From positions 1 to 40,054 of the forward strand of contig CAMWVE010000029.1 of assembly GCA_947177685.1 (NCBI GenBank): DNA of 40,054 nt, read 5' to 3'. A program made the translations under genes and the position numbers. This DNA comes from an uncultured Porphyromonadaceae bacterium (lineage in GTDB: Bacteria; Bacteroidota; Bacteroidia; Bacteroidales; Muribaculaceae). Each line of letters begins with the position of its first letter. The first letter of the stretch is position 1. A model generated the notes under the pieces. That model saw only the letters and a list, made by a program, of their open reading frames with translations, searched no databases and was not told the DNA's origin. Positions 26,246 to 34,478 of the stretch are shown piece after piece.

Positions 26246-28051
26246 CTAACTGTACATCGCCTCGATTTCGTTGGCGTACTTCAGGTTGATGAATGGTCGA
26301 CGGATTTTCAGCGTGTTTGTCAGCTCGCCTGTTTCCATGGAGAACTCACGCGGCAGCAGGGTGAACTTCTTGATTTGCTCGAATGTGGCGAACCCTTCCT
26401 GAAGTTTCTTTATGCGCTCCTCAATCATTTTGCGAATTTCGGAGTTCTTCACAAGTTCCTCAATCGAGCGATACTCAATTTTCTTTTTCTGTGCATATTC
26501 CACAAGCGCTTCGAAGGCAGGAATGATTATGGCTGTGACATACTTGCGCTGGTCGCCGATGACTGCCACCTGATCGATGAAAGGATCCTCGCCCAGTTTG
26601 CTTTCTATTGCCTGCGGGGCAATATATTTGCCGTTCGAGGTCTTGAACAGGTCTTTCAGTCGGTCAGTCAGCACCAGTTCGCCTTTCTCGTCGATGAAGC
26701 CGGCATCGCCTGTGCGGAACCATCCGTCGGAGGTGAATGCCTCGCGGGTCTCACGCGGCTTATTGTAGTATCCGCGCATGACGTTGGGTCCCTTGACTTC
26801 AATCTCGTTGTTGATGCCTATGCGCACCTGACAGCCTTTCAGCGGCACACCCACCGTGCCGAGTTCCCAGCCGGTGTGAGGCAGGATGGTGACCGATGCG
26901 GTGGTCTCGCTAAGACCGTAGCCTATGACAATGTTCACCCCTATGGAGTGGAAAAAGTCAACGATGGTGGGCGAGATGGGAGCGCCGGCTGTGGGGAAGA
27001 ACACGCCGCGGTCCACACCCATGATGCGGCGCACCGGCATGAACACCTGACGGTTGAAGAACTGATATTGCTTCTCGAGCAACGCCGGCACGGATTTGCC
27101 TAACCGGCGATATTTCATGTTGCGGGCATGACCTATCTTCAGCGCATATTTGAACATCCACTTGCGCGGGCCTTTCATGCGGTTGAGCTTGTCGATGATG
27201 GTGGTGTAGGCTTTCTCGAAGAAGCGGGGCACCGTGCACATGCATGACGGACGCACTTCGCGCAACGACTGCTGAATATCCTTCGGATTGTTGTTGATGG
27301 CAATCTTGATGCCGGTCAGCAGGCAGAGGTAGCACCATGCCTTTTCGAAAATGTGGCTTACCGGTAGGAAACTCAGTGAAACCCAGTCCGATGACAGCTC
27401 GGTGAGCGTTTCCTGATGCAGACGGAGTGCCTCGTTGAAGTTATAGTGGGTCAGCACTGCACCTTTCGGCTCACCTGTGGTGCCGGAGGTGTAGATCAGT
27501 GTGGCAATATCGTCGGGGGTAGCCGATTCAGAGCGACGGCGCACCTCACGGCGGCAGTTTTCACCTGCATGAGCGCCTAACTGAAGGAACTGCTTGAAAG
27601 TCATGGTGGTGTTGTCGTCATGGTCACGCACCACATCGTCGTAGGTGACGATCATTTTCAATGAAGGAAGCTCATGGGCTATTGCGCGCGCAATGATATA
27701 CTGCGCCTCGTTGCCCACAAATATAATCTGTGCTGAGGAATCTTTTACTATATATTTTACCTGATCCGCACTTGAAGTGGCGTAAATCGATACCGGAATG
27801 ACGCGGTTTGCGTATGCCGCGAAGTCTGTCACGAAAATCTCCGGACGGTTCGCGGAGAAAACAGCCACCATTTGCTGCGGCTGCAGTCCGAGTGTTTCAA
27901 GAGCGCAGGCACATTGCCCAACTTCCTTGTCAAAGCGGGTCCACGAGGTGTCGACCCACTCGTCGCTGCCGGGCGATTTGAAGGAATAAGCGGCGCGGTC
28001 GCCGTATTTTTCAGCCTGACGCGAGATTAATGTTGTTAATGTATTCTGCAT
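26246..28051 (-). CDS. Long-chain fatty-acid--CoA ligase (FAA1/FadD15-like)
   Basis: This 601-residue AMP-forming ligase activates fatty acids to acyl-CoA. Motifs in order: LIYTSGTTGEPKGAVLTHYN (about 185-204), LPVSHIFEKAWCYLC (about 228-242), GYGLSETTASVTILPH (about 376-391), and GWFRTGDAGFIDEKGELVLTDRLKDLFKTSNGKYIAPQAIE (about 445-485). The C-terminal TLKIRRPFINLKY carries the usual end of the family. The long form with a DRLKD-K-S-GKY-P hinge places it in the COG1022 group, distinct from the shorter ligase at 9916-11574. It has its own promoter. Confidence 0.95.
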   Translation of the reverse strand: MQNTLTTLISRQAEKYGDRAAYSFKSPGSDEWVDTSWTRFDKEVGQCACALETLGLQPQQMVAVFSANRPEIFVTDFAAYANRVIPVSIYATSSADQVKYIVKDSSAQIIFVGNEAQYIIARAIAHELPSLKMIVTYDDVVRDHDDNTTMTFKQFLQLGAHAGENCRREVRRRSESATPDDIATLIYTSGTTGEPKGAVLTHYNFNEALRLHQETLTELSSDWVSLSFLPVSHIFEKAWCYLCLLTGIKIAINNNPKDIQQSLREVRPSCMCTVPRFFEKAYTTIIDKLNRMKGPRKWMFKYALKIGHARNMKYRRLGKSVPALLEKQYQFFNRQVFMPVRRIMGVDRGVFFPTAGAPISPTIVDFFHSIGVNIVIGYGLSETTASVTILPHTGWELGTVGVPLKGCQVRIGINNEIEVKGPNVMRGYYNKPRETREAFTSDGWFRTGDAGFIDEKGELVLTDRLKDLFKTSNGKYIAPQAIESKLGEDPFIDQVAVIGDQRKYVTAIIIPAFEALVEYAQKKKIEYRSIEELVKNSEIRKMIEERIKKLQEGFATFEQIKKFTLLPREFSMETGELTNTLKIRRPFINLKYANEIEAMYS

Positions 28052-28081
28052 GATATTTCTTTTTCAGTTTGAAATACTTGG

Positions 28082-28089
28082 CAAAGGTA
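28082..28089 (-). promoter_or_regulatory. -7 element upstream of the FadD-like gene
   Basis: On the minus strand this reads TACCTTTG, a full match to TAnnTTTG, 30 nt before the ATG. A GTTG about 23 nt further upstream (28113-28116) is the only -33 candidate. Confidence 0.6.
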
Positions 28090-28176
28090 GTCATTACCCT
28101 GCAATAATATAACAACTGAACCGAAATAATGATGCCCGCTTAACACTTGTTATGATAAAAACAGAAAAAAAACAGC

Positions 28177-28686
28177 TCATTTTCTGATGATGAAGTTGAT
28201 TATGAGCCATCCGCCCACAATCTGCAGCAGCATGCCGGGGATGCCGATGCGGAAATCCTGACATGCGAGCATCAGGTTTCCTGACAGTGCCCATTCGCCA
28301 AGTGTGCCGAGCAACTGGTAGCCCAAAACCACTGCCATGAGCATCCACAGCGATGCCTTGCGGAAATATGCTGCCGCATAGCCGGCTATTGCCGCAAGAA
28401 GGAGCGATTTCATCAGTATCACGGGCAGAATCGCCACGGCAGGCATGCCGAAAAGCCATGAGTTGACAAGTGGAGAGGCTATGGCAGTCATGACTCCTGC
28501 CTTCCATCCATATTTATAAGCGCCAATCAGCGTGAAGAAATAAATAGGCAGCCATGTGATGCCACCTTGCGGAACAAAATGGAACAACTGAGGCAGGACA
28601 ACGTTGCCAACGATGAACAACGCTGCCATCATATAGGTTCTCGCACTGCTGAACGGTAAGGTCTGTAATCTGAGTGTTGATTGCAT
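28177..28686 (-). CDS. ECF transporter S component
   Basis: This is a predicted substrate-binding membrane subunit of an energy-coupling-factor (vitamin or metal) transporter, 169 residues with about five or six hydrophobic helices. The segment YFFTLIGAYKYGWKAGVMTAIASPLVNSWLFGMPAVAILPVI (about 50-91) has the glycine-rich helices and loop seen in ECF S proteins of Bacteroidetes. The substrate cannot be read. The EcfA ATPases and EcfT are not in the window, as expected for group II systems with a shared module. I see no riboswitch in its short leader, only a promoter. Confidence 0.75.
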   Translation of the reverse strand: MQSTLRLQTLPFSSARTYMMAALFIVGNVVLPQLFHFVPQGGITWLPIYFFTLIGAYKYGWKAGVMTAIASPLVNSWLFGMPAVAILPVILMKSLLLAAIAGYAAAYFRKASLWMLMAVVLGYQLLGTLGEWALSGNLMLACQDFRIGIPGMLLQIVGGWLIINFIIRK

Positions 28687-28717
28687 GTCAGTATAATAAT
28701 AATGTGAGATTCAATCA

Positions 28718-28748
28718 CAAAGTTAATAATAAATTCTGAAATTTCAAC
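28718..28748 (-). promoter_or_regulatory. Bacteroidetes-type promoter of the ECF S component gene
   Basis: The minus strand reads TAACTTTG (28718-28725) with GTTG at 28745-28748 as the -33 element, 19 nt apart. The leader is about 30 nt, too short for a known vitamin riboswitch. Confidence 0.75.
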
Positions 28749-28763
28749 GGGTAAACCATATTT

Positions 28764-28805
28764 ACTATCAACTAAAAACTAACAACTATCGACTAACAAC
28801 TAACA
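28764..28805. repeat. Heptanucleotide tandem repeat, six units
   Basis: ACTATCA, ACTAAAA, ACTAACA, ACTATCG, ACTAACA, ACTAACA: six units with an exact 7-base period. It includes the last bases and stop codon of the gene ending at 28800. Similar period-7 tracts lie at 20233-20253, 20900-20920 and 38627-38661. Confidence 0.85.
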
Positions 28806-29378
28806 CTCCAACTCTTCAGCAAGCGTGCGGCGCAACTCGCGGATTTCGCGTGACATGCGCAGGTCAAGTCTTACGCCGATAATTGCGCCGATTACACCGC
28901 CCGCACATCCGCCTATGAACATCGACTCGTCAACACCATACATATAATATAACAGGCATGCGAGCACCGGCAGTGCCAGTATGTAGCTTGTGATGCGCAT
29001 CCGCGAGCGGAGAATCTTGAGGTTGGTGAACGCTATCAGCATATCCTTCATTGACATGGCGGAAGGGTCGATCCGGCGGGTCCTGAAGTAGACCAGCCCG
29101 TTGATAACGACCGCACAGGGGAAGAACAGCGACATGATGATGGTGACAAACAGGTCGGTATGCAGCAGGCGCTCGCAGAGATATGGCATTATGGGAATGT
29201 AGATGATGCCAATGATGCAGAGCATGCGATATTTGCGCAATAGGCTGTCCTTGACCGATTTAGCCTGATTGTTGACAATCCGCTTGGTCATCTGCCGGTT
29301 CTGTTCGCTGAGCCGGTCTATTTCAATTCTCATGTTTTGCCATGAGTGTCGGAGGCTTTCCAAATCTATCTGTGCCAT
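28800..29378 (-). CDS. Membrane protein partner of sigma factor, unknown family
   Basis: This 192-residue protein is encoded 24 nt after the sigma-factor gene on the same strand. A helical, charged N-terminus (about 1-48, with EIDRLSEQNRQMTKRIV) is followed by two pairs of hydrophobic helices (about 50-65 and 73-96; about 128-146 and 150-170) and a charged C-terminal helix. The position and a cytosolic N-terminal helical segment suggest an anti-sigma or sigma-regulatory role. However, it has no recognisable zinc-type HxxxCxxC or FecR/DUF4974 domain, so this is inference from context. Confidence 0.65.
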   Translation of the reverse strand: MAQIDLESLRHSWQNMRIEIDRLSEQNRQMTKRIVNNQAKSVKDSLLRKYRMLCIIGIIYIPIMPYLCERLLHTDLFVTIIMSLFFPCAVVINGLVYFRTRRIDPSAMSMKDMLIAFTNLKILRSRMRITSYILALPVLACLLYYMYGVDESMFIGGCAGGVIGAIIGVRLDLRMSREIRELRRTLAEELEC

Positions 29379-29402
29379 GTTAGGATATTGGTTTTGCGGT
29401 TC

Positions 29403-29891
29403 TTATTGTTGGGCAAGTTGCGAGAGCTGGGATTTAATGCGGTGGAGCCTTGACGCCACGTTGTTGCGTGAGAGACCGGTGATTTCGGCTATCTCATCGT
29501 AGGATTTCTCATCGAGCCACAGCAGAATGATGGCTCGGTCGAGCTTGCGAAGCCGGGTTATCAGCCGATACATTTCGCGCAGCTGTTCGGTGCGCTCCGA
29601 GTCGTCGGCAGGAAATTCCATAAGTATTTCAAGCGACTCCGTGTCGTCATGCCTGTGGTTTTTCCTGAAATAGGATATGCAGGTGTTGAGGGTGGTCCGG
29701 TAGATCCATGTCGACAGCTTTGAGTCGCCTTTGAACTTCTCCATCCCTTGCCAGAGGTTGATGGCAGTTTCCTGATAAAGGTCATTGAGGTGCTCGCGGT
29801 CAGTCGCATACATGTAGCATACCCTCATTATCAGGGCATGATTCTGCTCCATCATTTGCGTGAACTGTATTTCCTTTTCAGTGTGAGTCAT
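29403..29891 (-). CDS. ECF-type RNA polymerase sigma factor
   Basis: This 162-residue sigma-70-family factor contains only regions 2 and 4. Region 2 runs about 10-80 with ADREHLNDLYQETAINLWQGMEKF-like core and STWIYRTTLNTCISYFRK. Region 4 runs about 105-160 with LDRAIILLWLDEKSYDEIAEITGLSRNNVASRLHRIKSQL, the helix-turn-helix that reads the -35 element. No SusCD locus is attached. ATG at 29891 was chosen over the GTG one codon upstream. It forms an operon with the membrane protein gene downstream and is divergent from the gene at 30003. Confidence 0.93.
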   Translation of the reverse strand: MTHTEKEIQFTQMMEQNHALIMRVCYMYATDREHLNDLYQETAINLWQGMEKFKGDSKLSTWIYRTTLNTCISYFRKNHRHDDTESLEILMEFPADDSERTEQLREMYRLITRLRKLDRAIILLWLDEKSYDEIAEITGLSRNNVASRLHRIKSQLSQLAQQ

Positions 29892-29913
29892 CACTTTATT
29901 GGACGCGTCAGAT

Positions 29914-29965
29914 CCGGAAAAATTGCACGTCGGCGGAAATATTTTTTCATTTCAGCCGGAAAAAT
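29914..29965. promoter_or_regulatory. Direct repeats in the divergent sigma-factor promoter region
   Basis: CCGGAAAAAT occurs at 29914-29923 and 29956-29965, 42 bases apart, within the 111-bp divergent region. They are candidate recognition sites for the sigma factor itself or a regulator; nothing in the sequence settles this. Confidence 0.4.
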
Positions 29966-29967
29966 GG

Positions 29968-29975
29968 TAAATTTG
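29968..29975 (+). promoter_or_regulatory. -7 element before the gene at 30003
   Basis: TAAATTTG is a full match to TAnnTTTG and lies 27 nt before the ATG. No TTTG is found at the right distance upstream, so the promoter is incomplete. Confidence 0.5.
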
Positions 29976-30002
29976 CTGACAAACTAATCAAAAGTCACGT
30001 TG

Positions 30003-30653
30003 ATGAACGCAGAAATAATCAGAAAACTGATTGACGAAAGTATTGATCTGGTGCGACGGAACGACCTTGAGAACGCAATCCGCGTGTCGTCGCAAGCCAC
30101 CATGTTAGCTTCGGCTGCATGGCGCGCCAAGTATGACGATAACGAACCGCGGCAGCCCGAGCTGGCTCTGGCACTGGAGACAGGACTGAACCACGCATTG
30201 CTTTTCTTCATGGTTGAGGAGTATGGCGAAGCCCTTAATCTGGCTGTCATGATGGACGTTATGGTCGACTCTGACGGAGTGGCGCCGCAGACGGTGGCGT
30301 TGCAGCTGATGAAGCTGCGCACTCTGGCTCTGGACTCGTTGCTGCATCTGCTCGGGCGACGTCCGGTCACCGGCGATCAGCAGCTGAAGGAGCATGTCAC
30401 ACTCAGCCTGCTCTACCTGCTCGGACTGACCTACTCCGCATATAACGATCTGATCAACAACGACTCCGGGCGCCCCGGCGATGAGGTGTTGCAGCATACT
30501 GAAGGGGTTATGCGCTATCTGACCGACAACGGCATGAAAATACCATCGCCCCTCGTCGATGTCAACGGCACCATGACCGACCCTCACCATCCAGCCCCAA
30601 TTTTGGGCGACCTCATAGGCAGGATGCGCGCTGCCGGACTGACCGGAGAATGA
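30003..30653 (+). CDS. Uncharacterised all-helical protein
   Basis: This 216-residue soluble protein has no signal peptide or membrane span. The sequence is almost entirely predicted amphipathic helix with alternating leucine/alanine pattern (IIRKLIDESIDLVRRNDLENAIRV; ALALETGLNHALLFFMVEEYGEALNLAVMMDV), suggestive of TPR-like hairpins at about 1-100. The C-terminal 50 residues are less structured and proline-rich. I do not recognise a family. ATG 30003 is preceded by an in-frame TTG that is unlikely to be used. Its last 41 bases overlap the 3' end of uvrA on the other strand. Confidence 0.75.
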   Translation: MNAEIIRKLIDESIDLVRRNDLENAIRVSSQATMLASAAWRAKYDDNEPRQPELALALETGLNHALLFFMVEEYGEALNLAVMMDVMVDSDGVAPQTVALQLMKLRTLALDSLLHLLGRRPVTGDQQLKEHVTLSLLYLLGLTYSAYNDLINNDSGRPGDEVLQHTEGVMRYLTDNGMKIPSPLVDVNGTMTDPHHPAPILGDLIGRMRAAGLTGE

Positions 30654-33498
30654 CGCCTGCCGGTCTAAGTTCGGTGCGGAGGAAGGGAGCTGTGGGGGAG
30701 TCCTGAAGGGCTACCTGCTCCGGTGTGCCGGTGGCAATGATTTCGCCTCCGTTTTTGCCGCCTCCGGGTCCCATGTCGATAATGTAGTCGGCTGATTTGA
30801 TGACGTCGAGGTTATGTTCGATGACTACCACGGTGTTCCCTTTGTCAACCAGACGGTTCAGCACGGTCAGCAAAACTTTTATGTCCTCGAAGTGCAGTCC
30901 GGTGGTGGGTTCGTCAAGGATGAAAATGGTCTTGCCGGTGTCACGCTTGGCGAGTTCGGTGGCGAGTTTGACGCGCTGGTTCTCTCCACCCGAAAGGGTG
31001 GATGAGGGCTGACCGAGTTTTATGTAACCCAGTCCTATCTCTTTGAGAACTTTAATCTTACGCAATATTTTGGGCTGATTGGCGAAGAACTCCACTGCCT
31101 GATTGATGGTCATGTCGAGCACATCGGCAATGGATTTGCCTTTGTAGCGCACTTCAAGGGTTTCGCGGTTATAGCGTTTGCCGGCGCACACTTCGCAGGG
31201 AACGAGCACGTCCGGGAGGAAGTTCATCTCAATGGTTTTGTAGCCGTTGCCGTCGCAGGCTTCACAGCGTCCGCCTGCCACGTTGAATGAGAAGCGCCCC
31301 GGTTTGTAACCTCGGATTTTTGCTTCGGGAAGGTTGACAAACAGGTTGCGGATGTCGGTGAACACGCCGGTGTAGGTGGCAGGGTTAGAGCGGGGTGTGC
31401 GTCCGAGCGGCGACTGGTCCACGGTGACTACCTTGTCGACGTTTTCCATCCCCTCTATTTCAGAGTAGGGGAGCGGGGGTTGCGCCGAATTGTAAAAATT
31501 CTGCGAGAGTATGGGTTGCAGGGTGGCGTTGATGAGGGTGGACTTTCCGCTGCCTGACACGCCGCACACGGCTGTCATGGTGCCTAACGGGATGTCGAGG
31601 GTTACGTTTTTCAGGTTGTTGCCGGTACATCCTTTAAGCACGAGATGTTTGCCGTTGCCCTGCCGGCGCGCGGCGGGCACTTCAATACGGCAGTCGCCGT
31701 TGAGGTAGCGTGCGGTGATGGTGTCGGTGGCGAGCATCTGTTGCGGAGTTCCTTCAAACACCACTTCGCCGCCATAGCGCCCCCCTTTGGGACCGATGTC
31801 GACTACATAGTCGGCGTTGAGCATCATGTCCTTGTCGTGTTCAACCACAATGATGGAGTTCGAGGCATCGCGGAGCCGTTTCAGCGAGTTGATAAGCCTG
31901 TCGTTGTCGCGCTGATGCAGCCCTATGCTCGGCTCGTCGAGTATGTAGAGGACGTTGACCAGTTCGCTGCCGAGTTGGGTGGCAAGGCGAATGCGCTGAC
32001 TCTCACCGCCTGACAGTGTGGCAGAGTTGCGGTTGAGCGAGAGGTAGTCCAGACCCACATCGACAAGAAACGTCAGGCGCGAGCGTATCTCTTTCAGTAT
32101 TTCATGGGCAATAATCCGGTTTTTGTGGTCGAGCAGTTCCTCAGCCCCTTCCACCCAGTGCAGCAGGTCAGCTATGTCCATGCGGGTCAGCGAGGCTATG
32201 TTGTAATCTCCTATGAAGAAGTGAAGCGCCTCGCGGTTGAGCCTGTCGCCGTTACATTCGGGACACACGCGGGGGGTGTAGAACTGCCCGCTCCATTTGT
32301 GTGCCTGCGAGTCGGCATCGTCAGCCTGCTGGATTTCGATGTATTTTATAACCCCCTCGTAGGGAATGAAATAGCCCGATGTGGAGAGCGTTTCGGATTT
32401 CAGCGTAAGCCGCTCGTTGGTTCCGTTGAGGATGTCGTTGAGGGCTTCCTCAGGGAGCTGACCCACGGGGGTGTCAAGCGTGGCGCCGTATTTTTCAAGA
32501 ATAGCCTCTATTTGCATGAACAGCACCGAGTTACGCGCTTTTCCAAGCGGCACTATGCCTCCTTTGGCTATCGACACGTTGCCGTCAGGAATCATTTTCT
32601 CGCGGTCGATGATGTTGACCGTGCCGAGTCCTTTGCAACAGGGACAGGCGCCTTGCGGCGAGTTGAAGGAGAAGCTGTGGGGCGATGGCTCGCGGTAGGA
32701 TATGCCGTTGACCGGGTCGATCAGCGACTGCGAGAAGTGACCGGTGGTGTCGTTGTCAATGTCAAGAACCATCATCTGTTTTTCGCCGAGCTTGAGGGTC
32801 TTTTCAACCGAGTCGCGCAGGCGGTTTTCATCTTTGGCTGACACTTTCAGTTTGTCGACAACAAGCTCCACGGAGTGGTTCTTGTAGCGGTCGAGCTTCA
32901 TGCCGGGGACAATCTCGCGGATTTCACCGTCAGCCCTGACCTGCAGGAACCCCTTTTTTGCCAGATTCTCGAACAGTTCCTTGTAGTGTCCCTTGCGGTT
33001 TTTCACCAGTGGCGCAAGCAGATATATTTTGTGCCCTTCATATTTTTCAAGCAGCAGAGCCACGATTTTTTCGACGCTGTATTTGACCATCGGCTCGCCT
33101 GAGATGTAGCTCCGCGCGGTTGCCACGCGTGAGTAGAGCAATCGCAGGAAGTCGTAGATTTCGGTGGTGGTGCCAATGGTCGAACGGGGATTGCGGTTGA
33201 TGGTTTTCTGCTCTATGGCAATGACGGGGCTGAGACCTGAAATTTTGTCAACGTCAGGTCGCTCCAGATTGCCGAGCATGTTGCGGGCATAAGCTGAGAA
33301 GGTTTCGATGTAGCGTCGCTGCCCCTCGGCATAGATGGTGTCGAAAGCGAGCGACGATTTGCCGGAACCGGACATGCCGGTGATGACGGTCAGGCGGTTG
33401 TGGGGTATGGTGACATCGATATTCTTCAGGTTATGCACACGCGCTCCGATTACCTCGACGGCATCGCCGGGGGTGGGTATGGTGGTGTGTTGGCTCAT
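30613..33498 (-). CDS. uvrA: Excinuclease ABC subunit A
   Basis: UvrA is the DNA-damage sensor ATPase of nucleotide excision repair; 961 residues. Two ABC modules are visible: Walker A GMSGSGKSS (about 41-49) and GVSGSGKST (about 645), and signatures LSGGESQRIRLA and LSGGENQRVKLA. Zinc-site cysteines are present in CPCCKGLG, CPECNGDRLN and the pair CEACDGNG...CEVCAGKR. The DEPSIGLHQRD and DEPTTGLHFED Walker B/D-loop segments are intact. The C-terminus carries about 20 extra residues after the usual end, running into the convergent neighbour. It starts 1 nt after the lytic transglycosylase stop and is therefore last in a three-gene operon. Confidence 0.99.
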   Translation of the reverse strand: MSQHTTIPTPGDAVEVIGARVHNLKNIDVTIPHNRLTVITGMSGSGKSSLAFDTIYAEGQRRYIETFSAYARNMLGNLERPDVDKISGLSPVIAIEQKTINRNPRSTIGTTTEIYDFLRLLYSRVATARSYISGEPMVKYSVEKIVALLLEKYEGHKIYLLAPLVKNRKGHYKELFENLAKKGFLQVRADGEIREIVPGMKLDRYKNHSVELVVDKLKVSAKDENRLRDSVEKTLKLGEKQMMVLDIDNDTTGHFSQSLIDPVNGISYREPSPHSFSFNSPQGACPCCKGLGTVNIIDREKMIPDGNVSIAKGGIVPLGKARNSVLFMQIEAILEKYGATLDTPVGQLPEEALNDILNGTNERLTLKSETLSTSGYFIPYEGVIKYIEIQQADDADSQAHKWSGQFYTPRVCPECNGDRLNREALHFFIGDYNIASLTRMDIADLLHWVEGAEELLDHKNRIIAHEILKEIRSRLTFLVDVGLDYLSLNRNSATLSGGESQRIRLATQLGSELVNVLYILDEPSIGLHQRDNDRLINSLKRLRDASNSIIVVEHDKDMMLNADYVVDIGPKGGRYGGEVVFEGTPQQMLATDTITARYLNGDCRIEVPAARRQGNGKHLVLKGCTGNNLKNVTLDIPLGTMTAVCGVSGSGKSTLINATLQPILSQNFYNSAQPPLPYSEIEGMENVDKVVTVDQSPLGRTPRSNPATYTGVFTDIRNLFVNLPEAKIRGYKPGRFSFNVAGGRCEACDGNGYKTIEMNFLPDVLVPCEVCAGKRYNRETLEVRYKGKSIADVLDMTINQAVEFFANQPKILRKIKVLKEIGLGYIKLGQPSSTLSGGENQRVKLATELAKRDTGKTIFILDEPTTGLHFEDIKVLLTVLNRLVDKGNTVVVIEHNLDVIKSADYIIDMGPGGGKNGGEIIATGTPEQVALQDSPTAPFLRTELRPAGVILRSVRQRASCL

Positions 33499-33499
33499 G

Positions 33500-34468
33500 T
33501 TATTTCTTCAGATTAAAATATTGTTTTTCCTGACGCGAGCTGTAGATGGCGTCATTGTTTGCGGGAAGCTTGATTTTGTAGAGCTTACCGGATTTGTTGG
33601 GGAGCGACTTGTCGCGGAGCCACGGGTTAAGCTCGCGTAGCCACTGGTAGTTGGAGCCTTGTTTTTTTGCCCACGCGGGGAGGTTGTCGATTGTGTAGTC
33701 CACTTCGATGGTGCGCGTGGCTACGGGCTGATAAAGCTGCTCCGGTTCCAGATGGAATCCGTATTGCTCCGGATTCTCCATGATCAGTTTTGTGGCGAGG
33801 ATACGGAACATGTAGCGCGAGGTCTCGCGGTTCAGATAGATGTCGAATGTGGAGGTCTCGCCCTGCGACTCGAGGTCGCGGTTGATGCCGGCGACACCGC
33901 GGTTGTAGCTTGACGCCACGCTTTCCCAGTTGCCGTAGCGGTTGTAGGATTTTTTCAGGAAGCGGCATGCGGCGTCGGTGGCTTTCTCCAGATTGTAGCG
34001 CTCGTCGACGAAGTTGTTGACCTCAAGTCCGTAGGCACGGGCAGTGTCAGGGATAAACTGCCAGAATCCGGCTGCCTTGGCAGGCGAATAGGCAAGCGGA
34101 TCGAGCGTACTTTCCACGCATGCCAGATAGAGGAGGTCCTGCGGCATGCCGTTTTTCTTCAGTATGGGCGCCATTTCAGGGAAATATTTGTTGGCACGTT
34201 TCAGCATCAGCAGTGTGTTGCCGTGGGAATAGGTCAGCGAGGTAAGCTCGCGGTCGAGGCGCTCCCACATGTCCACGCGGTCAAAGTCAATCCGCTGGTC
34301 GCCGAAGGTGATCGATTGCGGCAGCTGCGGGCTGACTATGGTCAGATGGGTGGCTTCGCCGTCGGCAGTGCGGACGGGTGCGGCGGTAGATTCCGATTTT
34401 GAGGAAATGTTGCAGGCGGCAAGGGCAAGGAGTGTCATTGCCGATATGTTTAAGAGAGATAATTTCAT
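33500..34468 (-). CDS. Membrane-bound lytic transglycosylase, MltD-like lipoprotein
   Basis: This is a peptidoglycan-cleaving lytic transglycosylase of 322 residues. The signal MKLSLLNISAMTLLALAAC gives a lipobox with Cys19. The SLT domain (about 100-240) has the catalytic glutamate at about 119 in YLACVESTLD, followed by AAGFWQFIPDTARAYGL and the NRG/N-R motif SSYNRGVAGINRDL. A C-terminal segment (about 262-315) ends in RELNPWLRDKSLP...LYKIKLPA, a LysM-like or MltD-tail module. The reading frame is open 35 codons further upstream, but that N-terminus is polar and overlaps the preceding gene; the lipobox fixes the start at 34468. It lies between the CHU_C protein gene (10 nt) and uvrA. Confidence 0.9.
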   Translation of the reverse strand: MKLSLLNISAMTLLALAACNISSKSESTAAPVRTADGEATHLTIVSPQLPQSITFGDQRIDFDRVDMWERLDRELTSLTYSHGNTLLMLKRANKYFPEMAPILKKNGMPQDLLYLACVESTLDPLAYSPAKAAGFWQFIPDTARAYGLEVNNFVDERYNLEKATDAACRFLKKSYNRYGNWESVASSYNRGVAGINRDLESQGETSTFDIYLNRETSRYMFRILATKLIMENPEQYGFHLEPEQLYQPVATRTIEVDYTIDNLPAWAKKQGSNYQWLRELNPWLRDKSLPNKSGKLYKIKLPANNDAIYSSRQEKQYFNLKK

Positions 34469-34478
34469 AGTCTGAGGT

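Noticed and set aside
28687-28763. Vitamin riboswitch upstream of the ECF S component
   Set aside because: The leader after the promoter is only about 30 nt and shows no conserved aptamer.
28764-28805. CRISPR-like array
   Set aside because: Units are 7 bases with no spacers and no cas genes nearby.
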